This document shows, one piece after another, positions 53,050-62,372 of a stretch of 64,000 nt of DNA. The notes under the pieces are model-generated. The model worked only from the letters and a program-made list of their open reading frames with translations. It did no database searches and had not been told where the DNA came from. Position 1 is the stretch's first letter; each line of letters starts with the position of its first letter. Both the position numbers and the translations under genes were made by a program. Source of the stretch: Bin75 sp965212135 (GTDB lineage Bacteria; Nitrospirota; Nitrospiria; Nitrospirales; UBA8639); assembly GCA_965212135.1 (NCBI GenBank), contig OZ243044.1, forward strand, positions 124,001-188,000, in the 5' to 3' direction.

Positions 53050-54015
53050 ATGGCGGTGAAGTTGACCGAAGGGGTGAATGGTCGGTCCCCTGCTTCCGCG
53101 ACGCAGCGAGCGGGTTCGTCCTTAAAAGATTCTCCGGCGGTCGAGCGTGCGTTATCAAGAAGCAAACTCTACCTGTTGCTGTCCTGGAGTTATTTGTATC
53201 CGGAAGATGATGAGTTTTTGGATTATCTGCAAAGTGGCGAGTTGGTTGAGGATGGGCGAGCGGCTCTGACCAGTTTGAGAGGGGCCTTGCCCGTTCCCCT
53301 TGATGCGGAAACCGAAGAAATCCTGGATGCCATCGCCAGCCGTTTTGACTCGGTGGAAAATTGGGTGTCCTCGGAGGGCGTCAACTGGGATATTCAGGCT
53401 CTTCGGGACGAACATCGTCGGGTGTTCAGTAACGTCATTGCTTTGGATTGCCCGCCGTATGAAACCCTGTTCGGGAATGACCATGTTTTTGGTCAATCGT
53501 ACGTCATGGGCGATATTGCCGGGTTCTATTCGGCTTTTGGCGTTCAACTTTCCCAGGATATTCACGAGCGCTTGGATCATTTAAGCGTGGAGCTTGAATT
53601 TTTGCATTTTCTGGCTTATAAGGAATCCTATGCGTTGTGCCACGATGGTCCGGAAAAACTCAAAACCGTCGTGGACGCCGAGAAGAAATTTGTCAAGGAA
53701 CACGTAGGAAGATGGGTGCCTTTATTTTCCGGGATGCTGAAGAAGAAAGCGGAATATGGCTTCTACAATATCGTTGCGGATTTAACGTCCCAATGGACGG
53801 CTTTTGAAATTGCCTATCTGGGTGTGACGCCTCAACCGTATTCGGAGACAGACTATCGTCCGGCTAATCTGGTGGCTCCGGAAGGACAGTCCTTTGAATG
53901 TGGTGCGCAAGATAAAGGTAATGAGCTCAGTCTCTTGATGAATGAAGTTGGGGCCCAGGAATTTCTGGAGAAAGAAAAGCCGGAATCATCAACGGGGCAA
54001 TCGGGGACAGCGTAG
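53050..54015 (+). CDS. TorD/NarJ-family molybdoenzyme chaperone
   Basis: 321 residues from ATG 53050, after GAAGGAGAAGG. All-helical TorD fold with the diagnostic CPPYETLFG, a helix EHRRVFSNV before it, and HLSVELEFLHFLAYKE after it. Such chaperones insert the Mo-bis-MGD cofactor and hold the Tat signal of their catalytic subunit. Longer than most (N- and C-terminal tails extra), as in some NXR or nitrate-reductase chaperones. No catalytic subunit is encoded in the window, so the client lies elsewhere. Next gene is a gamma-type subunit. Confidence 0.88.
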   Translation: MAVKLTEGVNGRSPASATQRAGSSLKDSPAVERALSRSKLYLLLSWSYLYPEDDEFLDYLQSGELVEDGRAALTSLRGALPVPLDAETEEILDAIASRFDSVENWVSSEGVNWDIQALRDEHRRVFSNVIALDCPPYETLFGNDHVFGQSYVMGDIAGFYSAFGVQLSQDIHERLDHLSVELEFLHFLAYKESYALCHDGPEKLKTVVDAEKKFVKEHVGRWVPLFSGMLKKKAEYGFYNIVADLTSQWTAFEIAYLGVTPQPYSETDYRPANLVAPEGQSFECGAQDKGNELSLLMNEVGAQEFLEKEKPESSTGQSGTA

Positions 54016-54147
54016 CTCACAACAAGAAACGAGAAGTCTGACGAGGGTGTTTTGAGGATTGGGGTTTTCATCGCGTAGGATTTTTTAAGGAAGTAGGGAG
54101 TCCGCAGTCATTTAGCGTTAATCTTTATTAAAGGAGGATGCGTCATT

Positions 54148-55101
54148 ATGAGAGTGATGCAGACGCGTAACAAAGGATTAGTGTTCGGCATGCTTCTCTC
54201 TGCCATGGTCGTTGGTGTGCTGTTGACGATGTGGCAGGTGCCGCTTGCCGTCAGCCAACCGGTGACGATTCCGGTGGGCAAGATTGACGGGTCCATCCCG
54301 ATGGACGCGGCGAACCCGGTCTGGGAAACGGTTCCGGGTATTGTCGTGCCTTTGAGTGGCCAGACTATTACCACCCCCATGCATCCCAATATCTCGGTGA
54401 AAACCGTCATGGTGAAAATGGCCACCAACGGCAAGGAGATTGGGGTCTGGGCCAATTGGGGAGATCAGACTCTCAACAACACCACCATTGGGCCTCAGGA
54501 TTTTCGGGATCAGGTGGCGGTGCAGTTTCCCGTGCAGACCTCGGGAGCGCCTCCGTTCCAGTGTATGGGTCAGTCCGGAGGAACCGTCAACATCTGGCGA
54601 TGGAATGCCGAATGGCAACGTGATATGGGAGCGGGCGTCGCTGGAATGTGGGACGTGGACCAGCAATATCCTTCAATCGCCTGGGACTTTTATTATGAAG
54701 AGCCGGCGGGTGGAGTGACGTACCCCGATCGGATTGGTCGAAGCTTGGGGCCATTCAATCCAGGGATTTGGTCCGGGAACATTATGTCTGACCCGGACAT
54801 GCGGAGGAGTTCGGTTGAAGATCTGAACGCTAATGGATTCAGCACATTGACGACGCAAGCGTCTCAGAATGTGATGGGTAACGGGCTATGGGAGCCTTAT
54901 GGCGCGTTGAAGGGAGGGTGTTGCAGTGGTCCTACCTGGCGCGTGGTGTTCAAGCGGTCGATGACCACGACTGACAGCAATGACGTGCAATTTCGCTCGG
55001 GCCAAAGTATCCCGGTGGCGTTTGCGGTCTGGGATGGGCAGAATGTGGAACGAAACGGCATGAAGGGGATCTCCACTTGGTTTACCGCCAAAATGCCGTA
55101 A
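54148..55101 (+). CDS. NXR-gamma (NxrC)-like b-haem subunit 1
   Basis: 317 residues, AAAGGAGG just upstream, signal peptide ending near AVSQ. The mature part has the ethylbenzene-dehydrogenase gamma fold: IDGSIPMDAANPVWETVP, PVQTSGAPPFQCMGQSGGTV followed by NIWRWNAEWQ, DLNANGFSTL and FAVWDGQNVERNGMK. The Met in FQCMGQ and a Lys/His later in the chain are the likely b-haem ligands. Homologues bind the haem that takes electrons from the beta subunit's iron-sulphur chain. Encoded after its TorD chaperone. A terminator lies just downstream. Confidence 0.85.
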   Translation: MRVMQTRNKGLVFGMLLSAMVVGVLLTMWQVPLAVSQPVTIPVGKIDGSIPMDAANPVWETVPGIVVPLSGQTITTPMHPNISVKTVMVKMATNGKEIGVWANWGDQTLNNTTIGPQDFRDQVAVQFPVQTSGAPPFQCMGQSGGTVNIWRWNAEWQRDMGAGVAGMWDVDQQYPSIAWDFYYEEPAGGVTYPDRIGRSLGPFNPGIWSGNIMSDPDMRRSSVEDLNANGFSTLTTQASQNVMGNGLWEPYGALKGGCCSGPTWRVVFKRSMTTTDSNDVQFRSGQSIPVAFAVWDGQNVERNGMKGISTWFTAKMP

Positions 55102-55131
55102 GTTGTTCTGAATATTTTTGCCGTTACGAAT

Positions 55132-55178
55132 AAAAAGACCCTGGGGTCCCGAAGTAGAGGGGGCTTCAGGGTCTTTTT
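55132..55178 (+). terminator. Rho-independent terminator
   Basis: AAAAAGACCCTG (55132-55143) pairs with CAGGGTCTTTTT (55167-55178), with further pairing inside the loop, 31 bases after the gamma-like gene. Confidence 0.88.
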
Positions 55179-55418
55179 CTATGTGAATTCCCCTCTGTTC
55201 TTCTCCGGTTGTATTCCTGGTATCTCGTGATTGACGCAAATCTGCCGGCCCTTTTCCATAGTTGCATGAAGAAACCGATGCCGTGTATAAGAATTATTGA
55301 GCCTGATTGTCATGATTTGTCTGAGCAAAGTACATGAAAGTCGGTGACGGCTGGCCTATCTAATCAAGCAAGGATTCGTGAGGAAGCCAACACCTGAATC
55401 ATTGAAAAAGGCAAACCG
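55179..55418. other. Intergenic region before the radical SAM gene
   Basis: No gene, repeat or clear promoter seen. The radical SAM gene begins at a GTG at 55419. Confidence 0.5.
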
Positions 55419-57194
55419 GTGAACATCTCTTTGCTGTTTCCTCCAAGTTGGCATCCCTCGCAACCCTATCTGAGTCTGCCGTGCTTAACGGCTTTTCTTG
55501 ACCAGGCAGGGATCAGCAACCACTCTCAACGAGACCTGAACATTGAACTGCTTGATACCATTTTGTCGAGGACCTATGGCTTGGATGTCTATGAAAGGCT
55601 TGTTGAAAAGCTGAAAAATCTTGAGCAAACCCGTGAGGGAGAAACGGGGCCGGGCAGCAACGAACATTACGGTCGAATCGTGGAAGCCTTGGATCGGTTT
55701 CCCCATTTGATTGACCACATTGAACTCGCGAAAGCGTCTCTGCGGGGAGAAGAGTTTTATGATATTGATCGTTACCGGGAATGCCTCTTTTTAATCGACC
55801 GGTGGCTGGAAGTGGTGTCCTCCATTTATTTCCCCACACGAATCACCGTTGTCGACAACCAGTTTTCTTATTCTATTTATTCCTCTCGTGACATTGTGAA
55901 AGCGATACATGACGAGGAACAAAATCCGTACATTGGATTGTATCAACGGTATTTTCTCCCTTCGCTTCTTCATGGGAAGCCGGATTTGATTGGGGTTTCA
56001 ATCACGGCAACGTCGCAGATCGTTCCCGGTCTGACCCTGTGCCGGCTCATTAAGGAGGCAAACCCCGACATTCATGTGATTGTTGGAGGGAGTATTTTTA
56101 CCAGGCTGGTGGATAATCTGCGGCGCTGTGAACGTCTGTTCCAGGTCACAGATGGTTTTATCGTCTTTGAAGGAGAAACGGCGTTAATGGAGTTGGTCAA
56201 TCAATTGGAGGGGAAAAAGGATTTTGCCAAAGTGCCGAATTTGATCTATCGCGAAAACGGCAAGGTCATTGTGAATCAGCCGTTTTATTCCGAAAATCTG
56301 GCGCAGCACCCGGCTCCCAATTACGATGGCTTTCCTCTCGATCGGTATCTGGCCCCGAAGACGGTCTTGCCTGTGCAGTTTTCACGAGGTTGTTACTATA
56401 AAGACTGCGCCTTTTGTGCGCTGACGCTGGATCATCAAAATTTCAGGCAAAAAGATCCGATAAAAGTTGTGGACGAGTTGCAAGGCCTTGCTCAAAAATA
56501 TGAGACACCCTATTTCTTTTTTACCGATGAATGTCTGGCGCTGTCGCCCACTCGCCGGCTGTGCAAAGAAATCCTGAACCGACAATTCGACATTCAATGG
56601 ACCGCAGAACTTCGCTTTGAGAAAAATCTCTCGAAAGAACTCCTGTCGTTAATGCGAGACGCGGGATGTCACAAGATTGTGTTTGGACTGGAAACGTACA
56701 ATAAGCGCATGATGGATTTTATGCAGAAAGGCATCACGCAGGAGAGTGTTCAGCGGATTTGTTCGGATTGCGTGGACCTGGGCATCGCCGTACATTGTTA
56801 TATCATTGTCGGCTTCCCAACGGAGACGGAAGAAGAAGCGTTGGAAACCATGAATTTTGTGCTGGACACAAAAAAACTGAATTCGTCCTATGGATTTTCC
56901 TGTCAGCCCTGTCTCTTTGATCTTGAAAAAGAAGCGCCGATTATGAGCGATCCGGGAGGCTATGGCATTCAGCGTATTATGCGGCCGGCCTCGGAAGACT
57001 TAAGCTTGGGCTTTTTCTATGAAGTCAAGCATGGCATGACGCCTGAACAGGCCGAAAAGCTGTATCAATCCGTGTACGAAAAAATAAGAGAAGTCGTCGT
57101 GGAATTACCGTTTAATTATTCAATGGCCGACGGATTGTTGTATATCGCTCGTCGCAACAAACAACACGCGTCGCAATTGACCACCGTCTCGTAA
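55419..57194 (+). CDS. B12-binding radical SAM protein
   Basis: 591 residues; GTG start. N-terminal cobalamin-binding-like domain (about 1-270; HVIVGGSIFTRLVDN, DGFIVFEGETALMELV), then the radical SAM core with RGCYYKDCAFCAL. The cysteines are spaced C-x4-C-x2-C instead of the usual C-x3-C-x2-C, a variant also found in other RGCYW/Y-type members. KIVFGLETYNKRMMDFMQKG marks the barrel. Probably methylates or rearranges a lipid, peptide or cofactor. Stands alone between two gamma-type genes; a role in that pathway is guessed from place only. Confidence 0.85.
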   Translation: MNISLLFPPSWHPSQPYLSLPCLTAFLDQAGISNHSQRDLNIELLDTILSRTYGLDVYERLVEKLKNLEQTREGETGPGSNEHYGRIVEALDRFPHLIDHIELAKASLRGEEFYDIDRYRECLFLIDRWLEVVSSIYFPTRITVVDNQFSYSIYSSRDIVKAIHDEEQNPYIGLYQRYFLPSLLHGKPDLIGVSITATSQIVPGLTLCRLIKEANPDIHVIVGGSIFTRLVDNLRRCERLFQVTDGFIVFEGETALMELVNQLEGKKDFAKVPNLIYRENGKVIVNQPFYSENLAQHPAPNYDGFPLDRYLAPKTVLPVQFSRGCYYKDCAFCALTLDHQNFRQKDPIKVVDELQGLAQKYETPYFFFTDECLALSPTRRLCKEILNRQFDIQWTAELRFEKNLSKELLSLMRDAGCHKIVFGLETYNKRMMDFMQKGITQESVQRICSDCVDLGIAVHCYIIVGFPTETEEEALETMNFVLDTKKLNSSYGFSCQPCLFDLEKEAPIMSDPGGYGIQRIMRPASEDLSLGFFYEVKHGMTPEQAEKLYQSVYEKIREVVVELPFNYSMADGLLYIARRNKQHASQLTTVS

Positions 57195-57264
57195 TCAGGA
57201 AAAGCCGTATTGGGTTTTTCTCATATCTGCCTGGCGGTCAAAGGTCACAAAAAGGCGGAACGGC

Positions 57265-58389
57265 ATGGTGGAGATGATGGGAGCGGCAGCATCGGGGCAC
57301 CGAATCGAACAATCTGGTCCCCCGGGAATTCTGTTTGACTATGCGTTAAAATTTCTCCTGCTTTCGGCATTTTTGGAGCTTGTGCTCTACCGCCTGGCGT
57401 CCAGGTTGGGCATGCATATGGCCAAGCTGGCTGAAAAATCTGAAGCCGTGCGGGTCACGTTTCAAACGCTCTCCTCCCTGGGTTTTTTTCTTCTCAACGT
57501 CACCGCGCTTTTGTTGTTTCTGGTCTTGTTCATTCTGTTGATTCAAAAATTACGGCAATCGGCGTGGTCGGGGCGTTACGACCAGGTGCTGATCCCGGCC
57601 GTCTCGTTGCTGGCGGTACTCACGGTGGTGTATCTCATCGTGCCGCCCGTTATGCTCGGCGGGGTGGTCTATAATCTTGTGTCCGTCACGATCCTCCTTA
57701 CGCTCATGGCGGAATTTCTGGCGACGCATCGTCTGTGGAGTCAGCGGGTCACCGTGGGGTGTTTTGTGCTGGGCATTTTTGGATGGATGTATTATCAGAC
57801 GGTGTCCACGACCTATGGATTATTGGGCATTGTCGTTCCGCCGCCCCTTGTGCATGAAGTGAGCCGGGGAGGGGAATTTCTCATGGTGCTGGCAAGTATT
57901 CTTGTGTTGTGGTCATACGGCAGCACCTCGCTCTTTACCAAAAACAGGACCCAACGGAAATGGGCGTTGACCCTGCTGGTGAGTGGCGGCGCGACCTTTT
58001 GTACGTTGCTGTATCTTGATTGGTTCCTGTCGCTCTATGATCCCGCACTGGCCGAGGAGGCGAGAAAGGCGGGGCAGGGTATCGGCTGGGTGTTCCAAAT
58101 GGGAATGGGGTACACGTTTTATTTACCCTTTGCTTTGTATGTCGCGGGGTTTACCTGCTGGGCGTACACCGTCGTGAAATTAGTGTTAATCGGCCGATTG
58201 GCGGGATATGGTCTGGGGCTGATGTTTATGGCGGGATATGCCTTGCAGTTGTCGCATCTGACGTTCATGGTGATCGTTGGGTTGATGTTGATGACGCTTG
58301 ACAAGCGGGGAACGTTGGGGAAATTGCGGGACAAAGCCGAGGCCGCGATGTCTCGTCCTGTGTCCCCCGCGCTTAGTGCGCTACGTTGA
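57265..58389 (+). CDS. Multi-pass membrane protein of unknown function
   Basis: 374 residues with about ten hydrophobic helices. Landmarks: ALKFLLLSAFLELVLYRLASR, HEVSRGGEFLMVLASILVLW and QLSHLTFMVIVGLMLMTLDKRG. Several His and Glu lie within or next to helices. I do not recognise a family. The stop overlaps the region of the next start, and the gene lies in a run with TPR, TatA and NHL genes, so an anchor or quinone-interacting partner of a periplasmic enzyme is possible. Confidence 0.6.
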   Translation: MVEMMGAAASGHRIEQSGPPGILFDYALKFLLLSAFLELVLYRLASRLGMHMAKLAEKSEAVRVTFQTLSSLGFFLLNVTALLLFLVLFILLIQKLRQSAWSGRYDQVLIPAVSLLAVLTVVYLIVPPVMLGGVVYNLVSVTILLTLMAEFLATHRLWSQRVTVGCFVLGIFGWMYYQTVSTTYGLLGIVVPPPLVHEVSRGGEFLMVLASILVLWSYGSTSLFTKNRTQRKWALTLLVSGGATFCTLLYLDWFLSLYDPALAEEARKAGQGIGWVFQMGMGYTFYLPFALYVAGFTCWAYTVVKLVLIGRLAGYGLGLMFMAGYALQLSHLTFMVIVGLMLMTLDKRGTLGKLRDKAEAAMSRPVSPALSALR

Positions 58390-58406
58390 GAGGACGTGGA
58401 ACAATC

Positions 58407-59219
58407 ATGGAATCACACAATGTCGAAGCGGAGAAAGAAGGCGGAACGGCTGAGCCTCACACTCAAGGACCGTCGTTAACCCCGGACGAAGAAATTGCGG
58501 AGATTGAAAAATTACTGAGTGACGCTCCCGATGATTTTCAGGCCCGGTGTCGGTTAGGGGAGCTGTACTTTGGAAAAGGGAAATTCGATGAGGCCTTGGC
58601 CGAAGTCAAAAAGGCCATTGAAATGGCTGAGGGTTTGAGAATGGAAATGGACCGCTCTCTGGCCATGTATTACTCGAATCTGGGAACCATCTATGGCACC
58701 AAAGCCATGATGGAAGACGCTCGCCCTCAATTTGAACGAGCGTTGGAGTTGAACAAATATGATGTGCTGGCGTTGTTCAATCTGGGGAGACTCCATGGCG
58801 AAAAAAAAGACTATATGCGGGCCAAGGAGTATTTTGAGCGATTAATTGAAATTACCCCTGAAGATCCCATCGCGTGGTATAATCTGGCGGGCGTCTATGA
58901 ACAATTGGATAATCCTCAAGTCTCGGATTACAATACCCTTGATATGGCGGTGCAGGCCTATATGAAAGTGCTGGAATTTGATCCTGCGCATTTGGAGTCC
59001 AGTTTTAAGCTGATGGATATTGCCTTCACGTTGAAAAAACACGACATGGCCGTGAAAATCATGGAAGAAGCCGTGGATCACAGCCCGGATGAGCCGTTGG
59101 CGTATTACAATCTCATCAATACCTATGAAAAGTGTAAGATGTTTGAACAGGCCGAGGAGGCGCGGCAACGTTTAAAACAGCGGTTTGCGAAGCGAACCCG
59201 TGACGCCGCGTCATCTTGA
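58407..59219 (+). CDS. TPR-repeat protein
   Basis: 270 residues from ATG 58407. After an acidic N-terminus come about six tetratricopeptide repeats, e.g. ALEVKK-type helices at 60-80, ALFNLGRLHGEKKDYMRAKE, AWYNLAGVYEQLDNPQ and AYYNLINTYEKCKMFEQAEE. No signal peptide or membrane helix. Cytoplasmic protein-protein scaffold, perhaps for maturation of the Tat substrates encoded nearby, since tatA follows after 30 bases. Confidence 0.85.
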   Translation: MESHNVEAEKEGGTAEPHTQGPSLTPDEEIAEIEKLLSDAPDDFQARCRLGELYFGKGKFDEALAEVKKAIEMAEGLRMEMDRSLAMYYSNLGTIYGTKAMMEDARPQFERALELNKYDVLALFNLGRLHGEKKDYMRAKEYFERLIEITPEDPIAWYNLAGVYEQLDNPQVSDYNTLDMAVQAYMKVLEFDPAHLESSFKLMDIAFTLKKHDMAVKIMEEAVDHSPDEPLAYYNLINTYEKCKMFEQAEEARQRLKQRFAKRTRDAASS

Positions 59220-59249
59220 TTGTTTTCATCGTAAAAGGAGAAATCCGGC

Positions 59250-59588
59250 ATGTTTGGGAGTTTGGGTTTTACCGAGTTGATTTTGATACTCTTCATCGTC
59301 CTGATCATATTCGGTGCCGGCAAATTGCCGCAGCTTGGCGAGGGAGTCGGGAAGGCGATCAAGGGTTTCAAAAAATCTGTGCATGAAGCGGAAGTCGTTG
59401 AGTCCGAAGCGCACAATGTGGCCGAACGGCAGAACCCCGCGCCGGTTTCCCCGCCATCTTCGGAGCCGGACCCTGTTGCATCGCAAGCGGGGCCGGTCCC
59501 ACAAAGCGAACAGACAGGGACAGGGTCCTTGAACACAAGTTCTGCAAGCAAAACCGGCTCGGACGTTAAAGGTACGGGGCGGTTCTGA
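59250..59588 (+). CDS. tatA: Twin-arginine translocase subunit TatA/TatB-type
   Basis: 112 residues. MFGSLGFTELILILFIVLII is followed by FGAGKLPQLGEGVGKAIKGF: one membrane helix, hinge and amphipathic helix of TatA. The long Pro/Ser-rich acidic tail is typical of TatA/E variants. RBS AAAGGAG upstream. Tat subunits next to molybdoenzyme accessory genes suggest dedicated export of folded cofactor-loaded proteins. Confidence 0.92.
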   Translation: MFGSLGFTELILILFIVLIIFGAGKLPQLGEGVGKAIKGFKKSVHEAEVVESEAHNVAERQNPAPVSPPSSEPDPVASQAGPVPQSEQTGTGSLNTSSASKTGSDVKGTGRF

Positions 59589-59633
59589 CTTCGTGAGAGA
59601 GAAAAGATTTGTCCTCATGATAAGGAGTGCGAT

Positions 59634-60887
59634 ATGGAAACGAGTGTAGAGTCACTAACCGGAAAAATTGAAACGTTTGCGGGGAATGGCAAGTCGCGCA
59701 GTACGGGTGATGGGAAACGTGCGAAGAAAGCGGGGATTCCCTTGCCGAATCACGTGTGCGTGGACAAGGAAGGCCGATGGCTCTACATCGCTGAAAACGG
59801 GTCCGATCGGATTCGACGCGTTGATTTGGCAACCGGGACTCTTCATAACTATGCGGGCATTGGAGAAACCTGTTATAGCGGGGATTACGGCCCGTGCGGG
59901 GAAGCCGGGCTGTACTTGCCTTTGAGTGTGGCGGTTGATTCGAATAATGATTTGTATCTTTGCGATTCCGGAAGTAACCGCGTTCGTAAAATCGATCATC
60001 AGACCGATATTATTACGACGGTCGTGGGGTCCGGTGCATCGGGTTTTCAAGGTGACGGCCCTGCCCTGGAAGTCAACTTGACCTATCCCGGGGCGATTGC
60101 GTTTGATTCGAATGACAATCTGTACATTGCGGACACCCAAGCCCACCGTATTCGGAAATACGATCCTCTCACGGGCATGGTGACCACCATCGCCGGGACA
60201 TGGTCCGGAGAAGATGAAAATTGGATCAGTCCCCTGACCGCGCAAAATCTGGTGGTCCTGTCCGGTGACGCGATTGGCATTGATTTCAGTGATGATCAGG
60301 GATGGCTTCGCCCCCAATGTTCGGATAATCTGGATCTGTCTCCCTACCTTGATGATGGACGGCCGGCGCTTGAAGCGAAACTGTGGGATATTGTGGCGAT
60401 TGATGTGGATCGGGACGGCAACATGTTTCTGACGGATAAAGCGAGTAACCGCATTCGAAAGGTTGACGCGCAAACGGGCATTATTTCCACGGTCGCCGGA
60501 GTCTGTCGCTACGGGTATGACGGAGATGGAAAACCCGCGGTCATGTCCATGTTAAACGTACCGGAGGCCGCCATCGTTGATGCCGATGGCCACGTGTATA
60601 TTGCGGATTCGATGAACCATCGCGTCCGTAAAGTCAATGCCGACACGGGCCTCATCGAGACCGCCGCGGGCAATGGGGATAGTGGATACGACGATAAAAA
60701 TATGGGGGGATGCGGCGCCGCCCGGTTTGTGGCCAAAGAAGACACGGGCATGCTTGCGCATGGCGATGGATATTTAGCCGTCAATGCGGTGGTGAATGCT
60801 CCTTCAGGCCTGGCTCTTGACGCGCACGGCCATCTCTATATTTGCGAGCGAAATGAAAATAAAATTCGGCGAGTCAAGCTCCGGTAA
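59634..60887 (+). CDS. NHL-repeat beta-propeller protein
   Basis: 417 residues from ATG 59634 (TAAGGAG upstream). Six or so NHL repeats with the pattern LPLSVAVDSNNDLYLCDSGS followed by NRVRKID, and GAIAFDSNDNLYIADTQAHR. These make a beta-propeller. There is no signal peptide, so it is probably cytoplasmic, like the WD40 and TPR proteins of the same cluster. Likely scaffold or ligand-binding; no catalytic motif seen. Confidence 0.88.
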   Translation: METSVESLTGKIETFAGNGKSRSTGDGKRAKKAGIPLPNHVCVDKEGRWLYIAENGSDRIRRVDLATGTLHNYAGIGETCYSGDYGPCGEAGLYLPLSVAVDSNNDLYLCDSGSNRVRKIDHQTDIITTVVGSGASGFQGDGPALEVNLTYPGAIAFDSNDNLYIADTQAHRIRKYDPLTGMVTTIAGTWSGEDENWISPLTAQNLVVLSGDAIGIDFSDDQGWLRPQCSDNLDLSPYLDDGRPALEAKLWDIVAIDVDRDGNMFLTDKASNRIRKVDAQTGIISTVAGVCRYGYDGDGKPAVMSMLNVPEAAIVDADGHVYIADSMNHRVRKVNADTGLIETAAGNGDSGYDDKNMGGCGAARFVAKEDTGMLAHGDGYLAVNAVVNAPSGLALDAHGHLYICERNENKIRRVKLR

Positions 60888-60938
60888 GGATACCCGCTTT
60901 CATGCGTACGATGTCGTAAAACCACGTTCGTTTTTCGC

Positions 60939-61841
60939 ATGATGTTCCCAACAGATTGGTTTGCCCAGAACGCCGGAAGCGATATGATGAAAGCGAAGCG
61001 AAACCCCGCTCGCGCGCTTCTCGCCACGGGAGCGGGCATAGTGTTGATGGCGGGGGGGCTTGGCTGGCTCGGCGTGCCCGTGGTCAGTTCTCAAGGCATT
61101 GTGATCCGGTCGCATTTTCTTGAAGGAGATGTCCCAACCAACCCTTCCGATGCCGCGTGGGCAACCATCGCGCCTATTCCCATTCCGCTGAGCGGTCAGA
61201 TCATTACTCGACCGGTCTGGCCTGAACCAAGCGCCAAAGTCATCTCGGTCCGTTCCGCCCATAACGGCAAACACATTGCGTTTTTGGTGGAATGGCAGGA
61301 TGCGACCAGGAACGAACGGCTCACTCCGGGCGTCTTTCGTGACGGGGCGGCCATGGCCCTCCCGCTGGGCGATGCGCCGGCGTTTTTCTGTATGGGGCAG
61401 TTGGACCATTATGTGAACATTTGGCACTGGAAGGCGGATTGGCAAAGCGACGTGGATCGCAGAAAAGCCAGGGCGAAAGAAAAGAAACGAAGCAAGCGGG
61501 GCATTCGTCGATTTGAAGTCATTCCTCGCCGGCCTTCATCAATCGAAGATCTCATCGGAGGAGGATTCAGTACCCTCACGAGCAAAATCCGCCAGGGAAC
61601 AGTCAAGGGAGAAGCTGAATGGAAAAGCGGATTTTGGCGAGTGGTGATGAAGCGTCCATTGACCAAACCGGGGGATGATACGTCCAATGAAGCCGTGTTG
61701 ATTCCCGGCAGACTTCAGGCCGTGTCTTTTGCCGTCTGGAACGGTGAAAATAAAGAACGGAATGGGCAAAAAGCGGTGGCGTCCTGGCTCCAGCTGTTAG
61801 TTGATCCCGTCGGCGGGCCGGCTGCGCCTGCGAAACCATAA
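60939..61841 (+). CDS. NXR-gamma (NxrC)-like b-haem subunit 2
   Basis: 300 residues from ATG 60939 (ATG 60984 is an alternative closer to the signal peptide). Same fold as the gene at 54148: signal sequence, NPSDAAWATIAPIPIPLSGQ, PAFFCMGQLDHYVNIWHWKA, SIEDLIGGGFSTL and FAVWNGENKERNGQK, with the FxCMGQ...NIWxW haem region conserved. A Lys/Arg-rich insert (RRKARAKEKKRSKRG) replaces the middle loop of subunit 1. Two orphan gamma genes in one stretch suggest alternative partners for the catalytic subunits. Confidence 0.85.
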   Translation: MMFPTDWFAQNAGSDMMKAKRNPARALLATGAGIVLMAGGLGWLGVPVVSSQGIVIRSHFLEGDVPTNPSDAAWATIAPIPIPLSGQIITRPVWPEPSAKVISVRSAHNGKHIAFLVEWQDATRNERLTPGVFRDGAAMALPLGDAPAFFCMGQLDHYVNIWHWKADWQSDVDRRKARAKEKKRSKRGIRRFEVIPRRPSSIEDLIGGGFSTLTSKIRQGTVKGEAEWKSGFWRVVMKRPLTKPGDDTSNEAVLIPGRLQAVSFAVWNGENKERNGQKAVASWLQLLVDPVGGPAAPAKP

Positions 61842-61857
61842 GGCATCCATCACAACA

Positions 61858-62364
61858 ATGCACATATGGAAGTTTCGCTCTTCTCGTTCCATGAAGCGAG
61901 CGGCGAGACCAGACGAGTGGCTGATGAGAGTACACGTTGCGGGCATGGTGACGATTCTTCTCGGCAGCGTTGTGATGGGGTGGCCCGTTTCCGCCTTTGC
62001 TCAATCCAACGAAGGCGGCATGACCGAAGACAAAGCCTATGCCTTGGCCGAAGCGTTTGGCGTGGACGTCGGAGAAGTGGATGAAGAAATCAAGGAACTG
62101 CTTGGACTCACCAAAGCCGAAGGCGTGGTGGTCTTTGCGGTGATTGGCAACACGCCGGCGGATCGTGCCGGCATCAAAGTCAAAGCCCTTATCAAGGAAG
62201 TGGACGGGCGGGAAATCCGCAATTTACTGGAATTGGGCAGGGCGTTGGAAAAGGCGATGCCGACTCAAAATTTTTCCGTGGCGACCTTTGAAACGGCCGG
62301 CGTTGACGATCAAGGCGTCGGCGGCGGATTGAACTTTCACTTTGTACGCATTGAAAAGGGGTAG
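61858..62364 (+). CDS. Secreted PDZ-domain protein
   Basis: 168 residues from ATG 61858; ATG 61924 lies directly at the signal peptide (MRVHVAGMVTILLGSVVMGW, cleaved near AFAQ) and may be the true start. The rest is one PDZ-like domain: AEGVVVFAVIGNTPADRAGIKVKALIKEVDGREI. No protease domain. Binds C-termini of periplasmic proteins. Ends eight bases before the penta-haem cytochrome gene, so it is likely its partner or assembly aid. Confidence 0.78.
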   Translation: MHIWKFRSSRSMKRAARPDEWLMRVHVAGMVTILLGSVVMGWPVSAFAQSNEGGMTEDKAYALAEAFGVDVGEVDEEIKELLGLTKAEGVVVFAVIGNTPADRAGIKVKALIKEVDGREIRNLLELGRALEKAMPTQNFSVATFETAGVDDQGVGGGLNFHFVRIEKG

Positions 62365-62372
62365 TTGACGGC

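Noticed and set aside
52224..62364. A complete nitrite oxidoreductase operon
   Set aside because: No alpha (Mo-bis-MGD) or beta (iron-sulphur) subunit is encoded in the window; only gamma-like and accessory genes.
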